Shown one piece after another: positions 20,944 to 30,309 of a stretch of DNA of 64,000 bases. Position 1 is the first letter of the stretch, and the number at the start of each line of letters is the position of its first letter. Below the pieces are notes generated by a model that was given only the letters and a program-made list of their open reading frames with translations, ran no database searches and had not been told where the DNA came from. The translations under genes were made by a program, and so were the position numbers. This DNA comes from Cristatella mucedo. Lineage: Eukaryota; Bryozoa; Phylactolaemata; Cristatellidae. The stretch is taken from positions 843,501 to 907,500 of the forward strand of contig WPIO01000032.1 of assembly GCA_009760855.2 (NCBI GenBank), written 5' to 3'.

Positions 20944-21549
20944 TCAAAGATTGCACCGATTCAATTGCTCAACCATCTGCTGCAGGTGGGGCATACGTTA
21001 GTGGTCGAGAAGCAATAGGCTCACCCAGCACAATTCAAAAACCATGAGTAGGGAATATGAATTGCAATCTTGCTAGTTTAGGTTGCCACTGTTTCGGAGG
21101 CATAATCATATTGGAACTCTCAGCAAAAAAAACAATCGAATCTAGAAGTTGCCCCTGTAATTTGAAGCATGTATAAAAGTTACAGTCGTTCTGAAACTTT
21201 GGCATGCAGCATCAGCATTGACATGAAATTACGACCACCCAGAGATTGTTGGTACAAGATTTACTATTGCTGTGAGCCATAGTGTATAGCTTGCTCGTGG
21301 TTTTTGTTTCTGTGGACGTGACAGCCTTAATTCGTATTCCTTATCTGCACATTTTGTCCTGGCAGAGTGAGCTCTGTACTTTCAAATAAAGGAAGAATTG
21401 AGAAAGGAGATACATTGAATACTTAAGAAAGACGATCAAATTACATAGCTTTCCAGCTTTTAGCTGCCATTCCCAAACTTGTACGCTGTGCATAGCTCAT
21501 CAACCGGGAAAGTTGCATGGGAATTCAAAGTGAATACAAGTTCTATGCT
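20944..21549. other. no recognisable feature
   Basis: Spacer between the gypsy LTR and a LINE fragment. No exon or repeat recognised. Confidence 0.4.
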
Positions 21550-22090
21550 TAATTCTCCACAGTGATATGAGACAGACGTTTAAATCTGGTGGTTCGCCAC
21601 CGACGAGCTGATCATTTTAATCTGGTCAGAGCTGCTTAACATCCGCAGCTTGACTCGTTCACTCCTAGCTGAACCGGAGCATCTGTTTCTGCCTGCCAGT
21701 ACCCTCAGATCCCTCATGGGCAATGAATTAGCTATTCCGTTCATTCACTGAAAGTCGGTTAGCCACGGAAGGCTTTGCTCTGCAGTTGCTAAAGCTCACC
21801 ACCACAATACTAGCGATGTGTCATTTAACGTCCTGCTGCTTACTTGGGTGCACTTTTTCCAGCTCTGCTCTTTCTAGCCTACTCACTACACCAACTAATC
21901 TCCTGACTCAGCAATGCTTCCCACTCTCTCTTTGATGATTGTGATGAAGTCAATCGGTTACCAAATGCTCACAGAAAGCCCCATAGGCTTTTAGTGTACT
22001 TTTGAAAACACTCCTGCTCAAGACCCACTTAGTCCTCGAAGCTTTGTGGAGTTTCAAACGGAGATCTATTACGTGAGTTATAGAACTGAA
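21550..22090 (+). mobile_element. LINE family B fragment
   Basis: Translation near 21665-21730 gives LLAEPEHLFLPASTLRSLMGNELAIPFIH, here cited only as landmarks LLAEPEHLFLP and NELAIPFIH, the same region as at 1094 and 5020. It continues through the family B 3' untranslated sequence to TTTGTGGAGTTTCAAACGGA near 22062. Broken frames. Confidence 0.6.
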
Positions 22091-22680
22091 TATTCCTCAT
22101 TGTTGAGAGAGCTCATTTAACCTGGTCTGGTAATCGTGTTATTGCAGACACTAAGTTGTATGCCAATACTGCTATTCTGCCGGAGTGCTAAAGTCAGAAC
22201 AACGTACCCATTGCTATAGAAACCAAAGTTGAAAATAAGCTATGCACGTTCGTAATGGTATTTTAGTCCTTTTAAAATACTTGAAATGAGCAGCTCAATC
22301 TGACAACTGCGATATATTTATGTTTTGAAAACAAGCGAACTGGCAAGGAGATCCCGACATGAATGTAACCCCAATTACCTCAATGGAAGATCTTGATGTA
22401 AAACTAATTGGTTGTGTCTGCTACTCAACGTTTTATCTGCGTAATGCTTATTTTATTTATCTAACGAAAAATCCCAAACGGCTAACCGCTATTTCGAATA
22501 AAAAAATTCATATTCATACTCATCTTTCCTAAAGTCGCCACTATGCTCCTGGTATTCTTCAATAAGATATGGAGAAAATGTATCAGGTTATACCCATGAC
22601 TGTCGTGTTCATTGAAGAAATATTGATGGCAAAGAAAACCGTTCATAAAGATTGTGGTTTTGTTTATGTATACCGCAGTC
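22091..22680. other. no recognisable feature
   Basis: AT-rich sequence without a supported exon or repeat. Confidence 0.4.
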
Positions 22681-22947
22681 TGTCACAGCACCTAAATGTG
22701 GTTATCTGCCAGTACTAGGCTGGGTGGCCCTCCCGACCACCGGCTAGCCAATCGGAGCTCAGCTAGGCGTTGGCAACGGCGCCAACGAATGAGAGTGCAG
22801 CGTTCCGGTACAGCAGACGACAGAAGCTGGCGAACGTCTGCGGCAGTGAGTAGTTCTTCCGCCGGTGAGTGTGTAGAGGAAATAAACTGGTGGTGTTCCT
22901 CGTCGGCTAGCGTGCTGTGCCGCTCGCCGACGGTAATTCAGACTACA
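22681..22947 (+). repeat. candidate solo LTR
   Basis: A locally GC-rich 267-bp segment beginning TGTCACAGCACC and ending GACTACA, with an AATAAA at about 22880, inside otherwise AT-rich DNA. This composition and TG...CA boundary fit a solo LTR, but no matching target duplication flanks it and no second copy is in the window. The long open frames on both strands here are explained by GC content. Confidence 0.3.
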
Positions 22948-24620
22948 AAGCCCATAATAACTTACTCGTTGGGTAAAATGACTTCTGGATGCTGGCCTGT
23001 GACTGAGAATTCCGAAAAGCCCATTCTTCGTACATTCGTGCAATTAGCCTCACCAAAATCGGACACTGATTATGTAAAGTTATTAGCAGATGACGTTTCA
23101 GTTATTTTAATTACCTTATTGTTTCTGGTTAGCTGACTTAGAGAGCTATCTGCATTGTTTCTTGGCAATCTATACACAGCCACGAGCATCATGCCACAAG
23201 TTCCTTACCAGAGATCTACGCTGCCACTCGGTTCTTACCACCAAGCTTTGTCGAATAGAAAGACCTATCACATTCATCTAACCTCTGAGCTCATCTACAT
23301 TCATTCTTTTATCCTTAGTGGGGATGTATGTGTTTATGAAATGATGGTCTTCCTATCACAGCAAATGCCCGCTTGGAACTAAAAAACTAAAAAACTACAA
23401 ACTACAAAACTACTTGGAACTACAGACCATAATCATTCGGCTCAAATACCTCTCAGTAGCTGCATAGAGTCATGCTCAATTCGATAGCGAAGACTGGTCG
23501 ATAATTCTTGGAATAAATTCGTTCAATTAACACTCAATGCAGCACAACGTTTTCATCAACATAAGTTATGAACCTCTGTAGGGTCACTTAAATGACAATA
23601 AAGCCGTATCATAGCTGGTTTAGGGCAGAATTCTTAAGTAGGCTTGGATAAACTTGAGCAAGGAATATGTGCACACTTACAAATTCAGCAGCAACCATCA
23701 TGAAATCTTTGGGCAGCTCTGCCTCCTTGAACTATGTGCCTTAATTAGTGTAGCTAATAAGCGAAAAAACTCTTGCAAGCCCTTGATGCTCTGGTCAGGT
23801 TTGCAGCAAACAGCCACTAGCCACGTCTTGGATTACATGATTGTAGCTAAAAAAAGTACAATGTTAGGTGCTCACGTTGATCACACCAGACTCTTTAAGT
23901 GGTGATATTTTAGCGATATGTGGTGAAAAAAGTCATGTCGATGCCCACATTAGCCATGCTATTGCTAAGCTATTATAACAAATCTGTAACACAAATTGCC
24001 ATGCTAGGAGTGGTGACCGTATTTGTTAAAGCTAGCGGAAAATTTTTCACCAGCAAAAATTGCCAGATGTTCTGCAAAGCTTATAAAAAAAAGTGGTACT
24101 TCAATTGCTATCAGCACCAGCATTGGCCCCAGTCGTCCCAGAAGCCACAAGATGCTTAACAGTTATCTTGCCGATGCTTAACCAGGATGCGCCCACTACC
24201 TTCCGGTCTAACGAGTGCTGGCCTCTGCAGCAATTTGACTTAAAAGCGACGATGTGCTTCACTAGCTCGACTTGAGCTTGCATACATTATTGTGTTAGAA
24301 CCGATGGAACAGCAAAGCACAAGACACCAGTTACGACAGTCTATTATTGGGATATACAAAGACAAGTTATGTAGGGCAAAAGAATTAATGCTCCAGACTT
24401 TGGGTCATGCACTGGATTTATGGTTTGGACGTCATACGAGAGCGTCTGCTCACAATGGTGGTTGCTGGACACCCGTAGTCCCTGTCCTTGCTCAAATAGA
24501 CAGCTCCAGGCAACGGATATGGCCACCCTTTATTAAAACTGTGCTCAGCTTATATAGATGTCGTTATTCCTGCGTATGATAGTGAAGAACACACCAATGG
24601 ACAGCCGTACTTCCATATTC
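22948..24620. other. no firm feature
   Basis: Several open frames of 60-95 codons on the plus strand (23654-23905, 24292-24579) lack splice support or motifs. At 23380-23412 there is a short run of AAAACTAC-type direct repeats. Nothing else seen. Confidence 0.35.
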
Positions 24621-24630
24621 TCGGTATTTA

Positions 24631-24636
24631 TTTATT
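24631..24636 (-). terminator. poly(A) signal AATAAA
   Basis: Minus-strand AATAAA (two overlapping copies, 24636-24627) about 50 bp downstream of the stop at 24686-24684 of the adjacent minus-strand gene. Confidence 0.4.
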
Positions 24637-24683
24637 TTTGGAATTTCAGATGTGATGACCTGTGGGAGGATTTTTTAGCTCAG

Positions 24684-25378
24684 TTACATCCAGTTCCTTA
24701 AATAGCTGCCAGAAATGTTTGAAGATTTGGATCAAGCAGCAGGGATAAGTTGCTTTTACCTGCAGCCAAGCCACTCGAATCCACCTGACTGGTGAGCAAT
24801 TAGAACACAGACCTAAGCAATCCTTTAAATAACTTACTTGTCCATAAATTTCCACCGCGTCTGAATCAGCATCAGATATCGCAGCAAATAAAAGAAACGC
24901 TGGCCTCTCATGGGCGGCGATTCTGGTTTTCCGTTCGCCCAGAAAATATTGGTTCTGCTGGATCAAATGCAGTTTTTAGTATTATTCATCAAGTCCGTCT
25001 TGACTACCAGCGTATATGCTGCTTATCTGCAAGTCTTACTGGAGCACTTGTCAGCCTGCCCGGACAGTCCTGGCACAGAGTGCTTTAGGTCTGTGGCTAA
25101 TTATAGAGCTTATGTGGCTAAAGGTCAACCGGTGATCTTTAAAGTGTAAATCACCCTAAGGATTATCATCCAGCTTTTATTTGTTTTTCCAGCCTTCGTC
25201 AGCACTTCTGCCTCGAGCAAGCTAAAAAGGCAAATCCTGTAGTCGATCTGTTCCGAGTGCTTAACAAATTGTCTCTGGGATATCGCCCAGTGCAGAAAAC
25301 CTTCGTACGAAGCTGGCCTAGGCCTGTAGTCTACGCCAAGCGGGTCGTAGCTTTCGTATAAACCTGGGCTGCTCCTGC
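24684..25378 (-). CDS. orphan gene, last four exons with very short introns
   Basis: Phase-consistent exons on the minus strand: 25378-25155 (enters in phase 1, leaves in phase 0), 24954-24838 (39 codons, ends at GTAAGT), 24788-24760 (29 nt) and 24705-24684 (stop). The introns are about 200, 49 and 54 bp. The peptide includes YESYDPLGVDYRPRPASYEG, HWAISQRQFVKHSEQIDYR, then ISDADSDAVEIYGQ and SGGFEWLGC, and ends YLRNWM. It looks like a folded soluble or extracellular domain, but I do not recognise it. The first listed donor (GTGATT) and the 29-nt exon are the weakest links. The 5' end is missing; it may lie beyond the LINE tail and the hAT insertion. Confidence 0.42.
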
Positions 25379-25404
25379 CTGCATTGAGTAGCCTACCATT
25401 CAAT

Positions 25405-25532
25405 TAAGTCGTTAGTACTCAGTGACTTTATTTAGCATTTAGCCACTAACCATTCGATCGACCATTAGGGCGCTACACAAATGTATGCATTATTATTATT
25501 AGTATTACTATTATTAGACTGCGAGGAGTCGA
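25405..25532 (+). mobile_element. LINE 3' tail, a third type
   Basis: Short 3' end reading GGGCGCTACACAAATGTATG followed by ATT/AGT repeats (25487-25515). It resembles but differs from the family A tail (GGGCGCTTTATCAAGTG plus ATT). Probably a severely 5'-truncated insertion of a related CR1/L2 family. Confidence 0.5.
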
Positions 25533-26011
25533 TTTACTTTTATTATCTGTGTCGTGTGATCAAGGCTTGAAGCTGGAAATGTGTCGTTGCCCACTGAAAA
25601 CTGAGGGAGCAACTACAGCTTTTGTGCCGTTACGTTAGTAAAGCTGTGGGATTGATCAGCCAACATGTATTCTTTACTTTTCTCGAGTTACCTAGCCCAC
25701 GGCAAGGCCGTAATATTCGGGACCGGTCTCAAAGATAAAAACGTGGCCACCTCCGGCAGATTAGTCTGAATTGCGACTAATGATTCGCAGTGTATCAGTT
25801 TTTAATGACAGAGCGGAAGCTTGCTACACACTCACATGCTGATGGGCTACGGCGGGAAATCGCACGGTTCGTATCCTATTTGCTGGTGAGCGACGAGTGA
25901 TAAACAGTAGTCACCAAATAAGTTCCTATACGACTATAAATTCAGTTAATGTGCATCGAATCAAGTTTCAGAATCTGCCGCTCTTCGCCCGCACATCTTA
26001 TACTTCGCTTC
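25533..26011. other. possible 5' continuation of the 28290 LINE
   Basis: No clear feature. If the hAT at 26020-28243 is removed, this sequence abuts the LINE copy starting at 28290 and may be its upstream portion, but no diagnostic motif survives here. Confidence 0.25.
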
Positions 26012-26019
26012 ATCTATAT
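26012..26019. repeat. target-site duplication, left copy
   Basis: ATCTATAT, identical to 28244-28251. It is the direct repeat made on insertion of the hAT element. Confidence 0.9.
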
Positions 26020-28243
26020 CAAGGGTGTCCAACCTTTTTGCGTTGGGGGGCAACATTTAAAAAATGTAAAAGGTCCGGGGGCCACATGTAAATTGGCGTA
26101 GTTGACCACATCATAAAATAAGATCGTAATTTAGTATGACTATTACACTTAATAAATAAACCGCAATACAATAGTATTTTTAGCATACTTACAATTAAAA
26201 ATAACAAATAATAAAAATTTAATCATGTGTCCTGAAAAATAATTCGATAGATATTATGGCCAATCTTTTACTTTTGGATTTTTATTTGAATAACATGAAG
26301 ACAGACACTTACACAACTTACAAAATTACATGACAAGGACTCACATAATATTAATGTCTTCGGATTAATTAAATGCCACAGGTATTCAATGTCTTCTGCA
26401 CTGCAGGCATCAATGAGATATTTGGCATTGTTTCTGTTTTCATAAAAAGTCGACATCTGCTGCAGCAGTGGATGTGGCAATTCTAAGGATTCCGCAACAA
26501 CACACTCATACATTTTGTGGACCAGTTGATCCTTACCTTGGAGTTTGACATTAAGATCTGCAAGATGTTTGGTCATGTCCCCCAAAAAAGCCAAGTCATT
26601 TAATCACTGCTGGTTATCGAGGAAGCCAACATCTTTTCTCTTTTCTGTCATAAATGTTTTTATTTCTTCCCGAAGTGACCAAAACCTGGCTAACGTTTTT
26701 GCCCTACTTAGCTAATGGACTTGGCAGAAATAAATAACATCACAATTATCTGATCCCAACTCTTCAAGGAAAGCCAGAAATTGTCTGTGGTTTAGTGCAC
26801 GAGACCATATCACATTGACTATTGAAACTACATTGGCCATTAAATGTTGCATGCTCAAGACCTTTGCACATAGCTGTTCTTGTTGGATGATGCAGAGATG
26901 ACTGAGAATTTTGTGAGGTACTAATTTTACCATTAAAGATACAAATCCATTGTGTCTACTTGTCATTGAAGGGGCTCCGTCTGTTGTTAAGCCAATCAAT
27001 TTAGTTTCAGGAAGATTAAATTTTGTGACGACCCTCTTGACCTGATCCATAATATCCCTCCCCGTTGTAGAGCCTTTCATTGAACATATATCCAACAGTT
27101 CTTCGATAATGACAAAGTTTCCTGTTACTCCGCGTACAAACACCGACAGTTGAGCCGTATCGCTATTGTCCGTGCTTTCATCGAGCGCAAGAGAATACAA
27201 TTCGCATTCAGCAAGTCTTTTAGTGAGACTTTCTTCTATGTTGGATGTGAGCTCGTCAACTCTTCTCGCAACCTTTTGATGAGAAAGACTGACTTTCTCT
27301 ACTTCCGACTTCTTTTCTGGACAGACCACACCAGTAAACAGCCTGAGGCATTCCTTAACAAATTCACCATCGGAAAATGCTTTCCCCCGCTTAGCTATAG
27401 CTTCAGCTATTAAACACTTTGGTTGAAGCCTCAGACTTGTTGCAGACTGCTGTAAACAATGAATGCTGTCCGATGACGCTCTGTTTCAACGAGTTCACGC
27501 GATCAATTCAAAGTTGACCAGTCAGGCTGTTGTACCTGTCGCCATGCTTTGTTGACAAATGTCGCTTAACATTGTACTCCTTTGCAATGGCAATTGTTTC
27601 TTTGCATATTAGGCACATTATCCTACCGAAGCGTTCCATTACAAAATAGCCTACAGTCCAAGATGCTATGAAAAGTCTTCCTTCTGCATCAATTTTTCGT
27701 TGTTTGCTAGTATTCACATTCGCTGCCATTTTTCTCTGTGAAATAAAAAAACAGATCAGTTACGAATTGATTAATTCATGTTTTATCACAGCAATATCTT
27801 AGTATTAGTAAGTAAGTTGAGCAATACGCGTTTTTTGAAAAACCTATCTGACTTATTCCAGTTCGTGCAGCAGCAGCTGAGAAACGGCTCTTTTTTTCTA
27901 TCCACAGTGTGAAACAGTTAATTCCGCTTGAGGAAGCGTTATAAATGTTATCCTCATGGCGCCGGTATAGCACAAATATATTGCCCCTTTACGCCAAAAT
28001 TTTCACATGAAGGCTAGCAAAATAAATCGATTTTTTTACCTTCACGCGAAAATAGCCATTCGGACACCTTCGCACTTCAAGCGTGCGTGAAGTACATCAC
28101 AGTGCCTTATATCGCCGTTTGTAATGATTAAAAATTAACAAAAAACATGGAGTGACAAATATTTTTGGGATAACGTTGCTGGCCGCATAGAAGACCTCGG
28201 CGGGCCGGGTTGTGACCCGCAGGCCACGTGTTGGACACCCCTG
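26020..28243 (-). mobile_element. hAT DNA transposon, near-complete, with 8-bp target duplication
   Basis: 2,224 bp bounded by terminal inverted repeats (CAAGGGTGTCCAAC at the left end, complement of CAGGGGTGTCCAAC at the right end). A perfect 8-bp direct repeat ATCTATAT flanks it at 26012-26019 and 28244-28251. Eight-bp duplications and CAGGGGTGTCCAA-type ends are hallmarks of hAT elements. The minus strand encodes a broken transposase of the GTF2IRD2/ZBED (SPIN-like) branch in three open pieces. This is the youngest-looking DNA transposon in the window, but the transposase carries stops and frameshifts and is not active as it stands. Confidence 0.92.
26268..27729 (-). pseudogene. hAT transposase (GTF2IRD2/ZBED-like), broken
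   Basis: Three minus-strand open pieces in order. 27729-27508 is the N-terminus with a BED-like zinc finger, CLICKETIAIAKEYNVKRH then LSTKH (C-X2-C...H-X4-H). 27329-26712 is the RNase-H-like core with LALDESTDNSDTAQLSVFV, IIEELLDIC and LIGLTTDGAPSMT. 26594-26268 is the C-terminal part with AFLGDMTKHLADLNVKLQG, in which the stretch after KMYECVVA appears deleted. At least one stop separates pieces 2 and 3 (FCQVH*LSRAKTLARFW). The intact protein would bind the terminal repeats and excise and insert the element in the nucleus. Confidence 0.85.
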
Positions 28244-28251
28244 ATCTATAT
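28244..28251. repeat. target-site duplication, right copy
   Basis: ATCTATAT, identical to 26012-26019. Confidence 0.9.
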
Positions 28252-28289
28252 CAACTTACTCTCCTCGTGAAAACTCACTAGATCGTGAT

Positions 28290-30047
28290 GATTAGTCTGC
28301 CCCAAGTCTACCTGTTGACCCTATTTTCACTGTCCTGCTCCTATGCTGCATTGATCTGCTGCGGCCATGAGTAATTACCATCATACTTATATCATTAGCC
28401 CCAGGTCATATCCCAGCACCTTTCAAAAAAGCTGTAGTCAGGCCACTTCTCAAGAAAGCGACACTGGACCAATTGAACTTGAGCAACTACCGCCCAGTCT
28501 CCCTTATACAATTCCTATCTAAGACACTAGAACGGGTCGTGGCATACCAGATGAACCCATGTATAATGAAACCTCAAACCTTGCTAGTAAGTTCCAGTCT
28601 GGCTGTAGAGCTAATCATACCACAGAGTCAGCATTTCTTAGGGTGTACAACGACCTACTTAGGAATGCAGACATGGGTAGAGTCTCTGCTTGTTTTGCTC
28701 GATCTTTCAGCAGCTTTTGATGTGATCACAAAGTTCTTCTAGCGCGCCTCTCATCTCGCCTGGGCATCACTGGCGTTGCTCTACAATGGTTCAGATCATA
28801 TCTCAGTGGGAGTCTCCAGAGTATTGACGTGAGGGCTCCGTGCTAGGTCCGATTCTTTTAACGGCTTAAACTCTTCCTCTTGCTGATGTAATAATAATAA
28901 TAATAATGTACTTGATAAAGCGCCCTCAGAGAACTTAATCACTTTCTTGGTGCTTTACATTGATTGCCAAGAACAATCTAGGCTTTCACTTCTATGCGGA
29001 TGACACTCAGTTGTACTTTTGCCTTGATCCCTCCCAGCTTTCGAGCACCTCAAATTCTCTCAACTCACTTGCTGCATGTATTGAATACATCCGCATATGG
29101 AGGGCAGCAAATTTTTCAAAACTAAACGATGATAAAACTAACTTACTTGTTATGGGCAAATTCAGTGTGATTCAGAAACTGGAAAGGCTGACGCTCAAAA
29201 TTGGCTCTGCCAGCACATCTTCTGTTGAATCAGCTTAAAATCTAGTTGTCAAGTTCCAAAGTGACCTCTCGTTAGACGACCACATCAGCTCCACAGTCAA
29301 ATCTGCCTACTTTCAGTTACATAAGATTGCTAAAATTCGGGCTTGTTTCGATAAGGATACCACGTCTAAGTTGGTCCATCCATTTGTGACATCCCGTCTT
29401 GACTTCTGTAACCCAATGGTTGTTGGCCTACTGGCATATGCAATCAGGCGCTTACAACTAGTGCAAAAATCGGTAGCTAGACTTGTCTTTCGTGAGCGTT
29501 GCAGTTGCCACATCACTCCACTTCTCGCCGACCTGCACTGGCTACCAGTCAAGCAACGGATCGACTTCAAAGTGTTTTCGCTCACTTGTAGGTCACTTCA
29601 TTCTTTGGCTCCAGCCTATTTCTCAGATCTATTCCCCCACCAGGCCAAGCATCGTACTACCTGCTTTTCGGAATCCAACAGTTTGCCGCTACCTCATACA
29701 AACCTCAAATCCTTTGGAGACCGTGCATTTATATCGTATGCTCCCAAAGCCTGGAATTCGTTCCCGACTTGCGTTACAACATCCCCCGACTTGACAATAT
29801 TAAAAAAACCTTAAATCACACATATTTAGGACAGCATTTACTGGGTCCCTGTGATTCATCCGTCATGTGCTTTGAGTGCTGACATTGTGCATTTTGCCTC
29901 TAACCATGCTGTTCATGTTTTTTATCAAGCATGATATTAATCACGATTCAATCGCGTTCCCCTTTGCAGCAAATGTAAAGCGCCTAGGAAGAGATTGAGT
30001 TCACTGAGCGCGCTTTATCAAGTGCATTAATATTATTCTTATTATTA
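28290..30047 (+). mobile_element. LINE family A, longest copy, with nested tail insertion
   Basis: CR1/L2-like element containing RT from PAPFKKAVVRPLLKK (about 28411-28460) and LSNYRPVSLIQFLSKTLE (28479-28535), through LLVLLDLSAAFDV, to the palm box YADD (28993-29004). It continues through SRLDFCNPMVVGLL and HWLPVKQRIDFK to the 3' tail ending in ATT repeats. Several frameshifts and stops are present. A 75-bp antisense fragment of a family A tail sits inside it at 28889-28963. The hAT element lies directly upstream and may have inserted into the 5' part of this copy. Confidence 0.85.
28889..28963 (-). mobile_element. tiny antisense family A tail nested in a family A copy
   Basis: (AAT)n, then TTGATAAAGCGCCCTCAGAG and GTGCTTTACATT, i.e. 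the reverse complement of the last 70 or so bp of family A. It interrupts the host copy between GCTGATGT and GATTGCC, which are contiguous in the 12140 copy. Confidence 0.8.
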
Positions 30048-30309
30048 CACTGCAATGCAAGCGAGTTCATTTTGCCGAGGCCCGCTCAAAATTATATCTA
30101 CTTCTGGCGTGTGAAGGTAGGCTTCTTTAGCTCCCTAGCAAACTTCAGCGTTCCTATGCAACGCCGGCGTTGCCGTTGAGCCTGAAAGCTTGAGCTTCGC
30201 TTTCCGCTCAGCAATTTGCACCGGTCCGTTCTACATGGATGCTTGAGCTGACCATCTTGCTCAGAGCAACCTGGGAGACTAACCTCCAACTCGTTTCTTT
30301 GCTAGCCTA

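Noticed and set aside
22696-23136. 146-codon plus-strand and 94-codon minus-strand frames
   Set aside because: Both arise from the GC-rich LTR-like island; no gag or pol motif and no splice support.
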